Shown here: positions 8,187 to 17,102 of the stretch, piece after piece | Numbering within the stretch: position 1 is the stretch's first letter | Layout of the letters: every line of letters starts with the position of its first letter | IMG/VR virus record: IMGVR_UViG_3300042445_001054 | Coordinates: 1-41,790 of that record | DNA from: a virus | Reading direction: 5' to 3' (one strand) | DNA length: 41,790 bases | The notes under the pieces: model-generated | The model's database searches: none | What the model was told of the DNA's origin: nothing | What the model saw: only the letters and a program-made list of their open reading frames with translations | Program-made: the position numbers and the translations under genes

Positions 8187-8780
8187 ATGACAAACGTAAG
8201 AACCTATAATGATAAAGAATTACTAAATAAAGTAAAATCTTTACCATCATTTAAAAGTGTTCCTCAAGGTTATTGGATACTTGGAATAAGATCTAATGAA
8301 GATGCAGCAAATAAGTTTGATGATAAATTTTATTTATTTAATGGTGAACTTTTTGTAACTGTAACTACAGGAACTACAAATCCAGGTACACCAATTCTAG
8401 AAGGAGGTTTCTTAAAGTATAATAAACTAGGAGCCGCTGTTCTTAAAGCAAATGAATGGTATTATGATGTATGGACTTATGGTCTTCATATGGGTAAAAT
8501 GCCAGCATTAAAACAAGTAGGTAACTTTATTGTATTCCGTGATGGAGATGGAGATGAAAAATCAGAAGAAATTGGGATTCCTATTAAGGGCTCTGGTTAT
8601 GGTATTAACTTCCATGCTGCTACTTATGACAGTAACTTTAAAGGTCTTCAAGAAAATATTGGTAACTGGTCTGCAGGTTGTCAGGTAGTAAATAATAAAC
8701 AAAAACATTTAGAAATTATTAAACTTGTGAAACCACAAAAGAAAGTTACTTATGTTTTATTAAATGAATTTGAAGTATGA
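8187..8780 (+). CDS. Putative endolysin with L,D-transpeptidase/YkuD-like H...SxGC signature
   Basis: Of the 197 residues, the C-terminal half holds GINFHAATYDSN (His143) and, 17 residues further on, NWSAGCQVV (Ser162, Cys165). A His followed by S-x-G-C is the catalytic arrangement of YkuD-fold L,D-transpeptidases and related peptidoglycan peptidases that act through Cys. There is no signal peptide, so export would need the holin. The gene follows two small membrane proteins in a compact cassette, and its stop overlaps the next start (ATGA). Assignment as the phage peptidoglycan hydrolase is inference from motif plus context; no lysozyme or amidase motif is seen elsewhere in the window. Confidence 0.6.
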   Translation: MTNVRTYNDKELLNKVKSLPSFKSVPQGYWILGIRSNEDAANKFDDKFYLFNGELFVTVTTGTTNPGTPILEGGFLKYNKLGAAVLKANEWYYDVWTYGLHMGKMPALKQVGNFIVFRDGDGDEKSEEIGIPIKGSGYGINFHAATYDSNFKGLQENIGNWSAGCQVVNNKQKHLEIIKLVKPQKKVTYVLLNEFEV

Positions 8781-8935
8781 AATTTAGAAACAATTGGAAA
8801 TCCCCAACTAAACAGTGGGATAAGTTAATTTTAAAATTAAGGGTGTCAAGTCTTGATTTATTTAGTGTAGAAATAGATGTGACTAGAGACTTCTACTCAC
8901 TTACTATATTAAACTTTACAATTAAGAATAGGTAA
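8777..8935 (+). CDS. Hypothetical small protein (52 aa)
   Basis: A reading frame starts in the ATGA overlap with the endolysin stop and runs 52 codons to TAA. The protein is basic at the N-terminus (MKFRNNWKSPTKQWDK) and then alternates hydrophobic and polar residues (LDLFSVEIDV, FYSLTILNF), suggesting beta strands. Translational coupling and the terminator shortly downstream argue that it is real and ends the lysis transcript. Function is unknown. Confidence 0.5.
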   Translation: MKFRNNWKSPTKQWDKLILKLRVSSLDLFSVEIDVTRDFYSLTILNFTIKNR

Positions 8936-8963
8936 TACAGATTACCGTAACTCACATTACTAT

Positions 8964-8999
8964 AATCCAGGTGTATAAAGCATCTGGATTTTTTGTTTT
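8964..8999 (+). terminator. Rho-independent terminator closing the lysis cassette
   Basis: AATCCAG (8964-8970) pairs with CTGGATT (8984-8990), extended by GTG/CAT with one wobble around a seven-base loop, and is followed by TTTTGTTTT. Confidence 0.85.
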
Positions 9000-9026
9000 A
9001 AACATAATAGATTTAAACTTTATTAG

Positions 9027-9034
9027 TATCTTTG
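9027..9034 (+). promoter_or_regulatory. Putative Bacteroidota-type -7 promoter element
   Basis: TATCTTTG matches TAnnTTTG. It lies between the lysis terminator and the first gene of the packaging operon, 24 bases before its ATG. A convincing -33 TTTG at 19-21 bases upstream is not present. Confidence 0.45.
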
Positions 9035-9057
9035 TTTAAACTTAAAAAGTATAAATT

Positions 9058-9348
9058 ATGTCAAACCAACATGAAGAGCAAGAGTTAACTCAAGAAGAGT
9101 TAGCAGCAAGAAAAGAAGAAATGAAAGCATTTTATGATGATTCATTACCTTATTTAGAATCACAAGCAAAGTATGAAAAGTTCTTAACTGAAATTGAGGA
9201 AGCAAGATTTAAGAGAGCAACTATTCAAATGCAATGGGCTAACATCATGGCTGCACAACAAGAGCAAGATACAAGTGACCGTGAAGAGGAAAAAGAAACT
9301 GCGGAACAATCTACTCCTACAGCAGAAAGAAAACTTAAAAAATCATAA
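9058..9348 (+). CDS. Hypothetical acidic coiled-coil protein (96 aa)
   Basis: This Glu/Gln-rich protein has a likely continuous helix through residues 10-70 and a low-complexity, charged tail ending in KLKKS. It is the first gene of the packaging and capsid operon, behind a putative promoter and 3 bases before the next gene. No family is recognised. A role as a small head-morphogenesis or packaging accessory protein is possible from position only. Confidence 0.6.
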   Translation: MSNQHEEQELTQEELAARKEEMKAFYDDSLPYLESQAKYEKFLTEIEEARFKRATIQMQWANIMAAQQEQDTSDREEEKETAEQSTPTAERKLKKS

Positions 9349-9350
9349 GA

Positions 9351-9740
9351 ATGGCAACAGTTAACCAAGTTCAAAAAAAGGTTAAGATGCCTAAATGGGA
9401 TGTGGTTAAGTTTCAGATATTAACTCATTGCTATATTAACCGTATAGTGATGAGTGAATCTGATTTAAACTGTTTAACTCTATTAAGTTTTAACCAACCA
9501 ATAGAGCTTACTCATTTTTGTTATGATGCTTCTTCAGAAGAGGACTGGATATTCAAGTCACCTCAAACTGTTAGAAACTGTGTAAACAAAGCTGAGAAGA
9601 ATGGATTGATAGTAAAAGATCCAAATAATAAAAAACAAGTGATGTTAAATCCAGCATTGAAAATACAAACAGCAGGTACAATTTTACTTGATTATAAATT
9701 ATTAGGTTATGAATCCGAAGAAAGCAGTCAACCTGTATAA
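9351..9740 (+). CDS. Putative winged-helix DNA-binding protein
   Basis: In this 129-residue protein the segment KSPQTVRNCVNKAEKNGLIV (about residues 69-88) looks like a recognition helix followed by the strand of a winged-helix fold. It is preceded by helices containing SESDLNCLTLL. The following NNKKQVMLNPAL could form the wing. The gene overlaps the IHF/HU-like gene by 32 bases, so the two are tightly coupled. It could be a regulator of the late operon or a packaging-site recognition factor. Fold assignment is by eye. Confidence 0.5.
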   Translation: MATVNQVQKKVKMPKWDVVKFQILTHCYINRIVMSESDLNCLTLLSFNQPIELTHFCYDASSEEDWIFKSPQTVRNCVNKAEKNGLIVKDPNNKKQVMLNPALKIQTAGTILLDYKLLGYESEESSQPV

Positions 9741-10098
9741 AACAATTTCTGAGGAATTAGAAGTTGATAGTAATTTAGTAGAGGACTTAATGGACTATGT
9801 ATATAAAACATTAAAGAAAAATCTTACTAACTTATCTCATCCTAGAATTAATGTAGAGGGTTTAGGACAATTTGTAGCTAAACCATATGCTATTAAAAAA
9901 GGTATTGAAACTATAGAAACAAAACTAATCACTCATGACACATCAACATTTGCTGCATACCAACATAAAAAAGTTTTAGAAATAAAAGTTGAGGCAATGA
10001 AGAATCTGCATGAGATGATTGTTAAAGAAGAAGAAAGAAAAAGTAATTTTAAAAAATCTAAAGATGAAGCCAAACTTAAAGGAGATTTGGAAGAATAG
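9709..10098 (+). CDS. IHF/HU-like DNA-bending protein
   Basis: The 129-residue protein starts with a helical part (residues 1-45). Then comes INVEGLGQFVAKPYAIKKGI (48-67), which fits the HU/IHF body strand (v-x-GfGxF-v). The arm-like region and a charged C-terminal helix extend beyond the usual 90-100 residues. HU/IHF proteins bend DNA as dimers. Genes of this family lie near terminase in crAss-like phages, so a role in packaging, condensation or late regulation is likely. The start overlaps the upstream gene by 32 bases. The lysine-rich C-terminal extension (KSNFKKSKDEAKLKG) is unusual for HU. Confidence 0.65.
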   Translation: MNPKKAVNLYKTISEELEVDSNLVEDLMDYVYKTLKKNLTNLSHPRINVEGLGQFVAKPYAIKKGIETIETKLITHDTSTFAAYQHKKVLEIKVEAMKNLHEMIVKEEERKSNFKKSKDEAKLKGDLEE

Positions 10099-10108
10099 AA
10101 CCCAAATC

Positions 10109-10369
10109 ATGGAAGGTGTTAAAAATTCCATTATAAGAGATAGATTTGTTGAGGAGATAGCTGCAGCTAGAATGCAACACTGTAATGCATGTGTAAGAAA
10201 AGATGATAAAGGTGACTCTTGTGCATTAACAGGAACACAACCATGTTGTCAATTATGCGGATGCTCATTAAAATTTAAAGTAAGATCTCTTTCATCAGAC
10301 TGTCCTGATTTAAGATGGAAAGCCGTAATATCAGAAGAAGATGAAGACAAACTTGACGCACTTAAATAA
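10109..10369 (+). CDS. Small Cys-cluster protein, putative zinc ribbon
   Basis: I choose the ATG at 10109 (86 residues), 10 bases after the preceding stop. An in-frame ATG at 10019 would overlap the neighbour by 80 bases. The core has seven Cys: CNAC (with a preceding His), a lone Cys, CCQLCGC, and one more Cys before PDLRW. Pairs of C-x-x-C are typical of a structural zinc site. The last 15 residues are acidic. No known family is assigned. It lies between IHF/HU-like and nuclease genes, which suggests a nucleic-acid or packaging role. Confidence 0.65.
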   Translation: MEGVKNSIIRDRFVEEIAAARMQHCNACVRKDDKGDSCALTGTQPCCQLCGCSLKFKVRSLSSDCPDLRWKAVISEEDEDKLDALK

Positions 10370-10724
10370 TACAAACCCTTACAGAATAGGTAATGCTATA
10401 AACCAACCATCATTACTTACAGATGCTGATATATCATCTATCATTACTAGCAACAATAGTGGTAAATGGGTACCGATGGATAGTTCTGCTGAACCTAATA
10501 TAATGCTTAGTGATGAAAAGGGTACTAAAAAAATTACAGCAGAATACCTTAGACAAATAGAAAGAAATAGTGTTTCAATATTTCTTAGATTACTTGTGTT
10601 TGAAGGTAAGTTTACAAAAGAAGAAACTGATAATATTAAAAACATGCTAGAGTCTAATGATGAAGCATCAAAAGAACTAGCATGTGTAATTTTAAAAAAT
10701 GAAGGTTATGAGTATATACTTTAG
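10341..10724 (+). CDS. Hypothetical protein (127 aa)
   Basis: The start overlaps the preceding gene by 29 bases and the end overlaps the nuclease gene by 26 bases. Both overlaps, in one direction, indicate a coupled operon. The protein has a polar N-terminal half (PSLLTDADISSIITSNN) and a helical C-terminal half from about residue 66 (AEYLRQIERNSVSIFLRLLV). No family is recognised. Confidence 0.6.
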   Translation: MKTNLTHLNNTNPYRIGNAINQPSLLTDADISSIITSNNSGKWVPMDSSAEPNIMLSDEKGTKKITAEYLRQIERNSVSIFLRLLVFEGKFTKEETDNIKNMLESNDEASKELACVILKNEGYEYIL

Positions 10725-11547
10725 TGCAACAGATCATACTTACAAAAGCTTAGAAACTGAAGATAAAGTTAATTGGATAAGTGTAACAACTTTAGTTGCT
10801 CACTTTAAAAAACCTTTTGATGCTAAATCTATTGCTGCAAAAGTTTCTAAGAATAAGAGATCTAAATGGTTTGGTATTGATCCAAAGAAGATACAAGAGA
10901 TTTGGGAAACTGAATCTGAAAGAGCTGTGACTATGGGAACATATTATCACAATCAGAGAGAAGCGGACCTTTGTGCATTATCATCTCTTGAAGTTGATGG
11001 AAAAAACATACCTATTTTTATTCCTAATGAAACAACAGAAACTGGTATAAAACTTGCACCTAGTCAGAAGTTAGAAGAAGGAGTGTATCCTGAACATATG
11101 GTATATCTTAAATCTGCAGGTATATGTGGTCAGTCAGATTTAGTTGAGGTAGTGAATGGTAAAATAAATATCATTGACTACAAGACAAACAAAGAGATCA
11201 AGAAAGAATCTTTTGTAAACTGGGAAGGAGCTTCAGATAAATTACAATTTCCATTAGATGGTTTAGATGATTGTAACTTTAATCATTATGCAATCCAGTT
11301 AAGTATTTACATGTACATCATGCTTAAACATAATCCTAAATTAAAACCAGGAAAAATGTTTATACACCATGTTGTATTTGAAGTAGAGTCTGAAGATGAG
11401 TATGGATATCCAGTTATTAAACTTGATCATAATGGAGATCCTGTAATAAAAGATGTAATTCCCATGGCAATTCCGTATCTTGTAGATGAGGTTAATACTT
11501 TAATGCATTATATCAAAGACAACAAAATAGTAATTAAAAAGAAATAG
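10699..11547 (+). CDS. PD-(D/E)XK nuclease, RecB/Cas4-like
   Basis: The 282 residues show the full motif order of this superfamily: GTYYHNQRE (His84), PEH (Glu132), GQSDLVE (Asp147), IIDYKTNK (Asp160, Lys162), and HYAIQLSIYMY (Gln200, Tyr204). These fit a RecB-type exonuclease core with two Asp/Glu metal ligands and the catalytic Lys. Such a gene just ahead of TerL is typical for crAss-like phages, where it may trim DNA ends or act in recombination-linked packaging. An alternative ATG lies nine bases inside. Its stop is one base from the next ATG. Confidence 0.85.
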   Translation: MKVMSIYFSATDHTYKSLETEDKVNWISVTTLVAHFKKPFDAKSIAAKVSKNKRSKWFGIDPKKIQEIWETESERAVTMGTYYHNQREADLCALSSLEVDGKNIPIFIPNETTETGIKLAPSQKLEEGVYPEHMVYLKSAGICGQSDLVEVVNGKINIIDYKTNKEIKKESFVNWEGASDKLQFPLDGLDDCNFNHYAIQLSIYMYIMLKHNPKLKPGKMFIHHVVFEVESEDEYGYPVIKLDHNGDPVIKDVIPMAIPYLVDEVNTLMHYIKDNKIVIKKK

Positions 11548-11548
11548 T

Positions 11549-12064
11549 ATGCTAGTAAGATTATTTGATGTACAGAATGGCACTGTAATTCCTACAGAAC
11601 ATTGTTATACACTAAAAGCTTTAAAGGATATTATGGACAATTATCCGGATGAATACTTAAAGATTTATCAGTATTTATTTTACATGACTTGTCCTAATCC
11701 TGATATGAATCCATTTTTCTATACACCTGAAGTAGATAAAGAATCTTTAATCCTTCAGGAAATAGAAGCAGAGTTTTCTACTGAAGATGATGATATTGCT
11801 ATCGGGTTACTATTCTGTCAAAGAATGTATGAAACACCAACATCCAGAGCATATAAAGGTATTGCATCTATGCTAGATAGATTAGCAAAGTTTATGGAAA
11901 CATCAACTCTTACAACAGGTAGAGACGGTAACATGAACTCTATTATTGCAGCTGCTAAAAGTTTTAATGACATCAGAGCTTCATTTAAAGGGGTATATAA
12001 AGACTTACAAGAAGAACAATCCAGCAAAGTGCGCGGAGGAATTGGTTTAGGATATGATCAATAA
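11549..12064 (+). CDS. Hypothetical protein, candidate small terminase subunit
   Basis: The protein has 171 residues. The first 90 are acidic and helical (TLKALKDIMDNYPDEYLKIY, EIEAEFSTEDDD). A central helical stretch follows (about 85-120, AYKGIASMLDRLAKFMETS), then a flexible Gly-rich end (VRGGIGLGYDQ). It directly precedes TerL with a 2-base gap, the usual location of the small terminase gene. No helix-turn-helix is obvious, so the function is inferred from position only. Confidence 0.5.
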   Translation: MLVRLFDVQNGTVIPTEHCYTLKALKDIMDNYPDEYLKIYQYLFYMTCPNPDMNPFFYTPEVDKESLILQEIEAEFSTEDDDIAIGLLFCQRMYETPTSRAYKGIASMLDRLAKFMETSTLTTGRDGNMNSIIAAAKSFNDIRASFKGVYKDLQEEQSSKVRGGIGLGYDQ

Positions 12065-12066
12065 TT

Positions 12067-14280
12067 ATGAGAGAAATATATCAAGACATACCTACGTGGG
12101 ATAATGGTACATGGACCACTACTGACTTTAACTCCAGAGAAGAGTTTTATACTTACTTATTGACTAATGTTTTTAAAGAACCTGGTAAGTATGAGTTTAA
12201 TAATACTACCACAAGTTTATTTACACAAGAGTCTGCAAAGTTTAATAGAGATAAAGTTTACTGTACTGCTCCATTTAAATCTAAAGATTTTATTGCTTAT
12301 TGGGATGACCAAAAAGCAAAATGTAGAAGAGGTGTTCTTATTAAAGAAAAAGGTAAAGTCTGGTATATGACCAGAGACTACTATATGTGGTTGAACTTCT
12401 TACCTATCTTTAACAAAGAGATTCAAAAGTTTGGTTTTGCTGATATCCGGGATGCTCAGTATCATATGGCTTTATATGAGATATTAGCAGAACTAAACTA
12501 TAATCACATTGCTATTCTTAAAAAAAGACAGATAGCTTCTTCTTATTACCACATGGCTAAACTTCTTAATCAACAATGGTTTGAAGAAGGGGTTACTCTA
12601 AAGATTGGTGCCAGTCTTAAAGACTACATCAATGAGAAAGGATCTTGGAAATTTTTACAAGAGTATGCGGCTTTTCTTAATGAACATACAGCATGGTATA
12701 GACCAATGTCTCCAGACAAGGTTATGATGTGGCAACAAAAGATTGAGGTAAGAAGAGGGGATAGAAAAACAGAAGTAGGTCTTAAAGGTACTATCCAAGG
12801 TATGTCATTTGAAAAGGATCCAACAAATGGTGTAGGGGGTCCGGTAAAATACTTCTTCCATGAGGAAGCCGGGATTGCTCCAAGGATGGATAATACTTAT
12901 GAGTATATGCGTCCAGCCATGAGATCTGGTTTAACAACTACTGGTGTGTTTATTGCTGCAGGATCGGTAGGGGATTTATCTCAGTGTGAACCATTGAGAA
13001 AAATGATTCTTTATCCAACTGAAAATGATATTTATTCTGTAGAAACAGACTTACTAGATAATAAAGGTTCTGTAGGAAGATCTGGGTTATTTATTCCTGA
13101 GCAATGGTCTATGCCTCCATATATTGATAACTTTGGAAATTCTAAAGTACAAGAAGCATTAGAAGCACTAGATGATCAGTTTGAGAAATGGAAAAAAGAA
13201 CTTGCTCCAGAAACATATCAGTTAAGGATTTCTCAGCACCCAAGAAATATTGAAGAAGCTTTTGCTAATAGAACCATATCTAAATTCCCAATGCATCTTG
13301 TAACAGCACAGCAAAGAAGGATTGAAGATAAAGAATATGCTTATGAATTCCTGGAATTAGGAAGAGATGCAAATGGAAAAATACTTCCTGAACATAGTAA
13401 CAGAAGACCAATTACAGAATTCCCAATTACAAAAAATACTGAAGATAAAACAGGAGTTCTTGTAGTATGGGAAAGACCGGTTGAAAATCCTAGCTTTGGT
13501 ATGTACTACGCAAGTATTGACCCCGTGGCTGAGGGTAAAACAACTACATCAGAATCATTATGTTCTATCTATATTATGAAAGCTCCTGTAGAAGTAACAA
13601 AGGTTACAGGTATAGAAACTGAAACATATATAGAACCAGATAAGATTGTAGCTGCTTGGTGTGGAAGGTTTGATGATATTAATAAAACACACCAAAGACT
13701 GGAGACAATTATTGAGTGGTATAATGCCTGGACAGTAATTGAGAATAACATCTCATTATTTATCCAGTACATGATCTCTAGAAAGAAGCAGAAGTACTTG
13801 GTACCAAAAAGTCAAATAATGTTCTTAAAAGACCTGGGATCTAATAATTCAGTGTATCAGGAGTATGGTTGGAAGAATACAGGAACTTTGTTTAAGAATC
13901 ACTTGTTAAGTTATGCTATAGAATACACTAAAGAAGAACTTGATGTAGAAACTAAATCAGATGGTACTATTGTAAGAACTAAGTATGGTATTGAAAGAAT
14001 ACCTGACATCATGTTGCTCAAAGAAATGGCTGCTTACTCAGATGGAGTCAACGTGGATAGACTTGTTGCCTTCTGTGCAATGGTTGCCTTTATGAGAATT
14101 CAACAAGCAAATAGAGGTTATAGTAAAAGGGTTATCATGGATGATGCGGCCAAAAACTTGCAAAAGTCAGAAAATCTTTATATATTAAATAATAGTCCTT
14201 TCCGTCACATGGGTAGGAGTGCAGGTAGTTCATCAGGAGGAAAAAATATAAATAGATCTCCATTTAAAAATATAAGATAA
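12067..14280 (+). CDS. terL: Terminase large subunit (TerL)
   Basis: The 737-residue protein combines an ATPase and an RNase H-like nuclease. The Walker B and catalytic Glu lie in VKYFFHEEAG (260-269), and the coupling motif is FIAAGSVGD (295-303). Nuclease carboxylates are in YASIDP (Asp485), VIENN (Glu559) and NVDRLVAF (Asp664). The Walker A region reads KKRQIASSYY (152-161), where most phage terminases have RQ-x-G-K-S/T; Gly and Lys are missing at the expected places. TerL drives DNA into the procapsid and cuts the concatemer. It is followed 2 bases later by the portal gene. Confidence 0.92.
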   Translation: MREIYQDIPTWDNGTWTTTDFNSREEFYTYLLTNVFKEPGKYEFNNTTTSLFTQESAKFNRDKVYCTAPFKSKDFIAYWDDQKAKCRRGVLIKEKGKVWYMTRDYYMWLNFLPIFNKEIQKFGFADIRDAQYHMALYEILAELNYNHIAILKKRQIASSYYHMAKLLNQQWFEEGVTLKIGASLKDYINEKGSWKFLQEYAAFLNEHTAWYRPMSPDKVMMWQQKIEVRRGDRKTEVGLKGTIQGMSFEKDPTNGVGGPVKYFFHEEAGIAPRMDNTYEYMRPAMRSGLTTTGVFIAAGSVGDLSQCEPLRKMILYPTENDIYSVETDLLDNKGSVGRSGLFIPEQWSMPPYIDNFGNSKVQEALEALDDQFEKWKKELAPETYQLRISQHPRNIEEAFANRTISKFPMHLVTAQQRRIEDKEYAYEFLELGRDANGKILPEHSNRRPITEFPITKNTEDKTGVLVVWERPVENPSFGMYYASIDPVAEGKTTTSESLCSIYIMKAPVEVTKVTGIETETYIEPDKIVAAWCGRFDDINKTHQRLETIIEWYNAWTVIENNISLFIQYMISRKKQKYLVPKSQIMFLKDLGSNNSVYQEYGWKNTGTLFKNHLLSYAIEYTKEELDVETKSDGTIVRTKYGIERIPDIMLLKEMAAYSDGVNVDRLVAFCAMVAFMRIQQANRGYSKRVIMDDAAKNLQKSENLYILNNSPFRHMGRSAGSSSGGKNINRSPFKNIR

Positions 14281-14282
14281 TT

Positions 14283-17012
14283 ATGCAAGTATTCAACGCT
14301 ATGCAGCTCAAAAAAGGAGCTAAGGCTTCTCATAATAGGATGGGTAGTATTACCCAACCGTTGCAATTTATTCCTAAAAAAGAAAAAGATGATGAGTGGG
14401 CTGCTTGGAATCTTGATTGGTTAGAATGGAATGGTTTAAAACAAATCCGCAGAAATGCGCGCAGACTAATGAAGAACTATAAGCTTGCAAAAGGTATTAT
14501 AGATAAGTCAGACTATATAGTTGAAGAAAACAATGAAATGAAAGATATTGTTGATGTATTAACTAGAGAAGACTGGTCTGCCTTAGAATTAAAATTCTAT
14601 CCTATTATTCCAAATGTTATTAATGTTCTGGTAGCTGAATTTGCTAAAAGATCTACTAAACTTACTTACAGAGCTATTGATGAATTCTCATACAATGAGA
14701 TGATGGAGCAAAAAAGAAAAATGGTAGAGGACACATTAATGGCTGAAGCAAGTACTCAAATACAAGCTGCTTTAATGGAGCAAGGTATGAATCCAGAATC
14801 CCCTGAAGCACAACAACAATTATCTCCTGAGAATTTAAAAACATTACCACAGATTGAGCAGTTCTTTAAGAAAGATTACAAATCACTTGTAGAACAATGG
14901 GCTTCTCACCAACATAAAGTAGATGTAGAAAGATTCCATATGGATGAGTTAGAAGAAAGAGGTTTCCGTGATATGCTTATTACAGATAGAGAGTTCTGGC
15001 ATTTCCGTATGATGGAAGATGATTATGATGTAGAATTATGGAATCCTCCTGTAACTTTCTATCACAAGTCTCCGGACGCAAGATATATTTCTCAAGGTAA
15101 CTGGGTCGGAAAAGTAGACATGTTAACTGTTGCGGATGTAATTGATAAGTACGGATATGTTCTTACAGCAGAACAACATGAAGCATTAGAAGCTATTTAT
15201 CCAATTAGATCTGCAGGTTATGCAATAGGGGGTCAAAATGATGGTACATTCTATGATGCTACTAAGTCACATGAATGGAATACTAATATGCCTTCCTTAG
15301 CATACAGACAGTATACTACAATGATGGCAGGATCTGTATATGATGGTGGAGATATTATTAATCAAATCCTTTCTGAAGGAGAAGACTACTATGACCAAGG
15401 TACAGCATACTTGTTAAGAGTAACTACAGGTTACTGGAAGTCTCAAAGAAAGGTAGGACACTTAACTAAAATCAAAGAAAGTGGTGAAGTAATTAATGAG
15501 ATTATTACTGAAGATTATAAAGTAACTGACAATCCAATTTATGATACAAGATTATTTAAGAATAAAACTAAAGAGAATCTTGTATATGGAGAACATATTG
15601 ACTGGATCTGGATTAATGAGGTTTGGGGTGGTGTAAAAATTGGTCCAAATATTCCTTCTTTCTGGGGTATGAATAATCCTGGAGGTTTCTCTCCTGTTTA
15701 TATTGGTATAGATAAAAACCATATTGGACCTTTAAGATTCCAATTTAAAGGGGACAATAGTTTATATGGTTGTAAGCTTCCTGTAGAAGGAGCTGTATTC
15801 TCGGATAGAAATACTAAGTCAACAGCTTTATTAGATTTAATGAAGCCATACCAGATTGGATATAACATTGTAAACAATCAGATTGCGGATATACTAGTTG
15901 ATGAGTTAGGAACAGTAATTTTACTTGACCAAAATTCATTACCAAGACACTCAATGGGTGAAGACTGGGGTAAGAATAATTTATCAAAAGCATATGTGGC
16001 AATGAAGAATTTCCAGATGCTTCCTTTGGATACCTCAATAAGCAATACGGAAAACCCTCTTAACTTCCAACACTTTCAGAAATTAGACCTTTCACAAACA
16101 GAAAGGTTAATGTCAAGAATTAAATTAGCAGAGCACTTTAAGCAACAAGCTTATGATGTAATTGGTATTAATCCACAAAGAATGGGTCAACAGTTATCTC
16201 AAATGACTGCTACTGGAGTTGAGCAAGCTGCATCTGCTTCATATGCTCAAACAGAAGTATTCTTTATTCAGCACTGTGATTACTTAATGCCTCGCGTGCA
16301 TACAATGAGAACAGACCTTGCACAGTATTACCATTCAACAAAACCATCCGCTAGACTTTCTTACATGACTTCTAATGATGAAAAAGTAAACTTTGAAATA
16401 AATGGTACGGACTTGTTGATGAGAGATCTTAATATCTTTTGTAGTACCACAGCAAATCATAGAGCAGTGTTAGAGCAATTGAAACAAATGGCTTTGACAA
16501 ACAATACCACAGGAGCTACAATTTATGATTTAGGAAAACTTGTACAAGCTGATACAGTATCTGAAGTTAATAATACTCTTAAAGCTGCAGAAGAAAAACA
16601 AAATCAGCAAAAACAACAAGAACAACAGCAACAACAAGAAATGCAACAACAACAAATGGAGTCTCAAGAAAGACAAAAGAAAATGGAGCTTGATGCTCAA
16701 GAGTTAAGAGATGAGAAAAATAGACAAAGAGATATTCTTGTTGCTGAGATTAGAGCTGCTGGTATGGGAGCAATGACTGATATTGATAAAAACATGCAGT
16801 CTGATTATTTGGATGCAATGAAAGATATCAAACAGTCTGAACAATTCCAAGATCAAATGAATCTTCAAAGAGAAAAAGAAGTAAATAGAATGAATAATGA
16901 TTCTACAAAAACTCAAATTGAAAGAGAAAAAATACAAGCTCAAAAAGAAATAGCAGAAAAACAACTAGCTATTGCAAGAGAAAATAAAAATAAATATGAT
17001 AAAAAAGAATAG
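14283..17012 (+). CDS. Portal protein
   Basis: The 909-residue protein directly follows TerL. The size, many Trp and aromatic residues in the body, and the C-terminal extension fit large portals of the crAss-like and podoviral type. From about residue 765 the chain becomes a long Gln/Glu/Lys-rich helix (QKQQEQQQQQEMQQQQ, near 770-790), which could form the barrel or a disordered tunnel tail. The portal is the dodecameric ring at one capsid vertex through which DNA passes. Identification rests on position between TerL and capsid genes, size and overall character. Confidence 0.82.
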   Translation: MQVFNAMQLKKGAKASHNRMGSITQPLQFIPKKEKDDEWAAWNLDWLEWNGLKQIRRNARRLMKNYKLAKGIIDKSDYIVEENNEMKDIVDVLTREDWSALELKFYPIIPNVINVLVAEFAKRSTKLTYRAIDEFSYNEMMEQKRKMVEDTLMAEASTQIQAALMEQGMNPESPEAQQQLSPENLKTLPQIEQFFKKDYKSLVEQWASHQHKVDVERFHMDELEERGFRDMLITDREFWHFRMMEDDYDVELWNPPVTFYHKSPDARYISQGNWVGKVDMLTVADVIDKYGYVLTAEQHEALEAIYPIRSAGYAIGGQNDGTFYDATKSHEWNTNMPSLAYRQYTTMMAGSVYDGGDIINQILSEGEDYYDQGTAYLLRVTTGYWKSQRKVGHLTKIKESGEVINEIITEDYKVTDNPIYDTRLFKNKTKENLVYGEHIDWIWINEVWGGVKIGPNIPSFWGMNNPGGFSPVYIGIDKNHIGPLRFQFKGDNSLYGCKLPVEGAVFSDRNTKSTALLDLMKPYQIGYNIVNNQIADILVDELGTVILLDQNSLPRHSMGEDWGKNNLSKAYVAMKNFQMLPLDTSISNTENPLNFQHFQKLDLSQTERLMSRIKLAEHFKQQAYDVIGINPQRMGQQLSQMTATGVEQAASASYAQTEVFFIQHCDYLMPRVHTMRTDLAQYYHSTKPSARLSYMTSNDEKVNFEINGTDLLMRDLNIFCSTTANHRAVLEQLKQMALTNNTTGATIYDLGKLVQADTVSEVNNTLKAAEEKQNQQKQQEQQQQQEMQQQQMESQERQKKMELDAQELRDEKNRQRDILVAEIRAAGMGAMTDIDKNMQSDYLDAMKDIKQSEQFQDQMNLQREKEVNRMNNDSTKTQIEREKIQAQKEIAEKQLAIARENKNKYDKKE

Positions 17013-17102
17013 TCTTAGCTATATAGTGCTCAAAAATTTTTAAGGGTATTTAAATTTTTCAAGTTTATTGCTTATATTAAATTATAAACTAAAACCAACA
17101 AC

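Noticed and set aside
16590-16690. CAA-rich tract in the portal gene as a possible expansion or assembly artefact
   Set aside because: The tract stays in frame, mixes CAA, CAG, GAA and ATG codons, and long Gln/Glu-rich C-terminal helices are acceptable for large portals.
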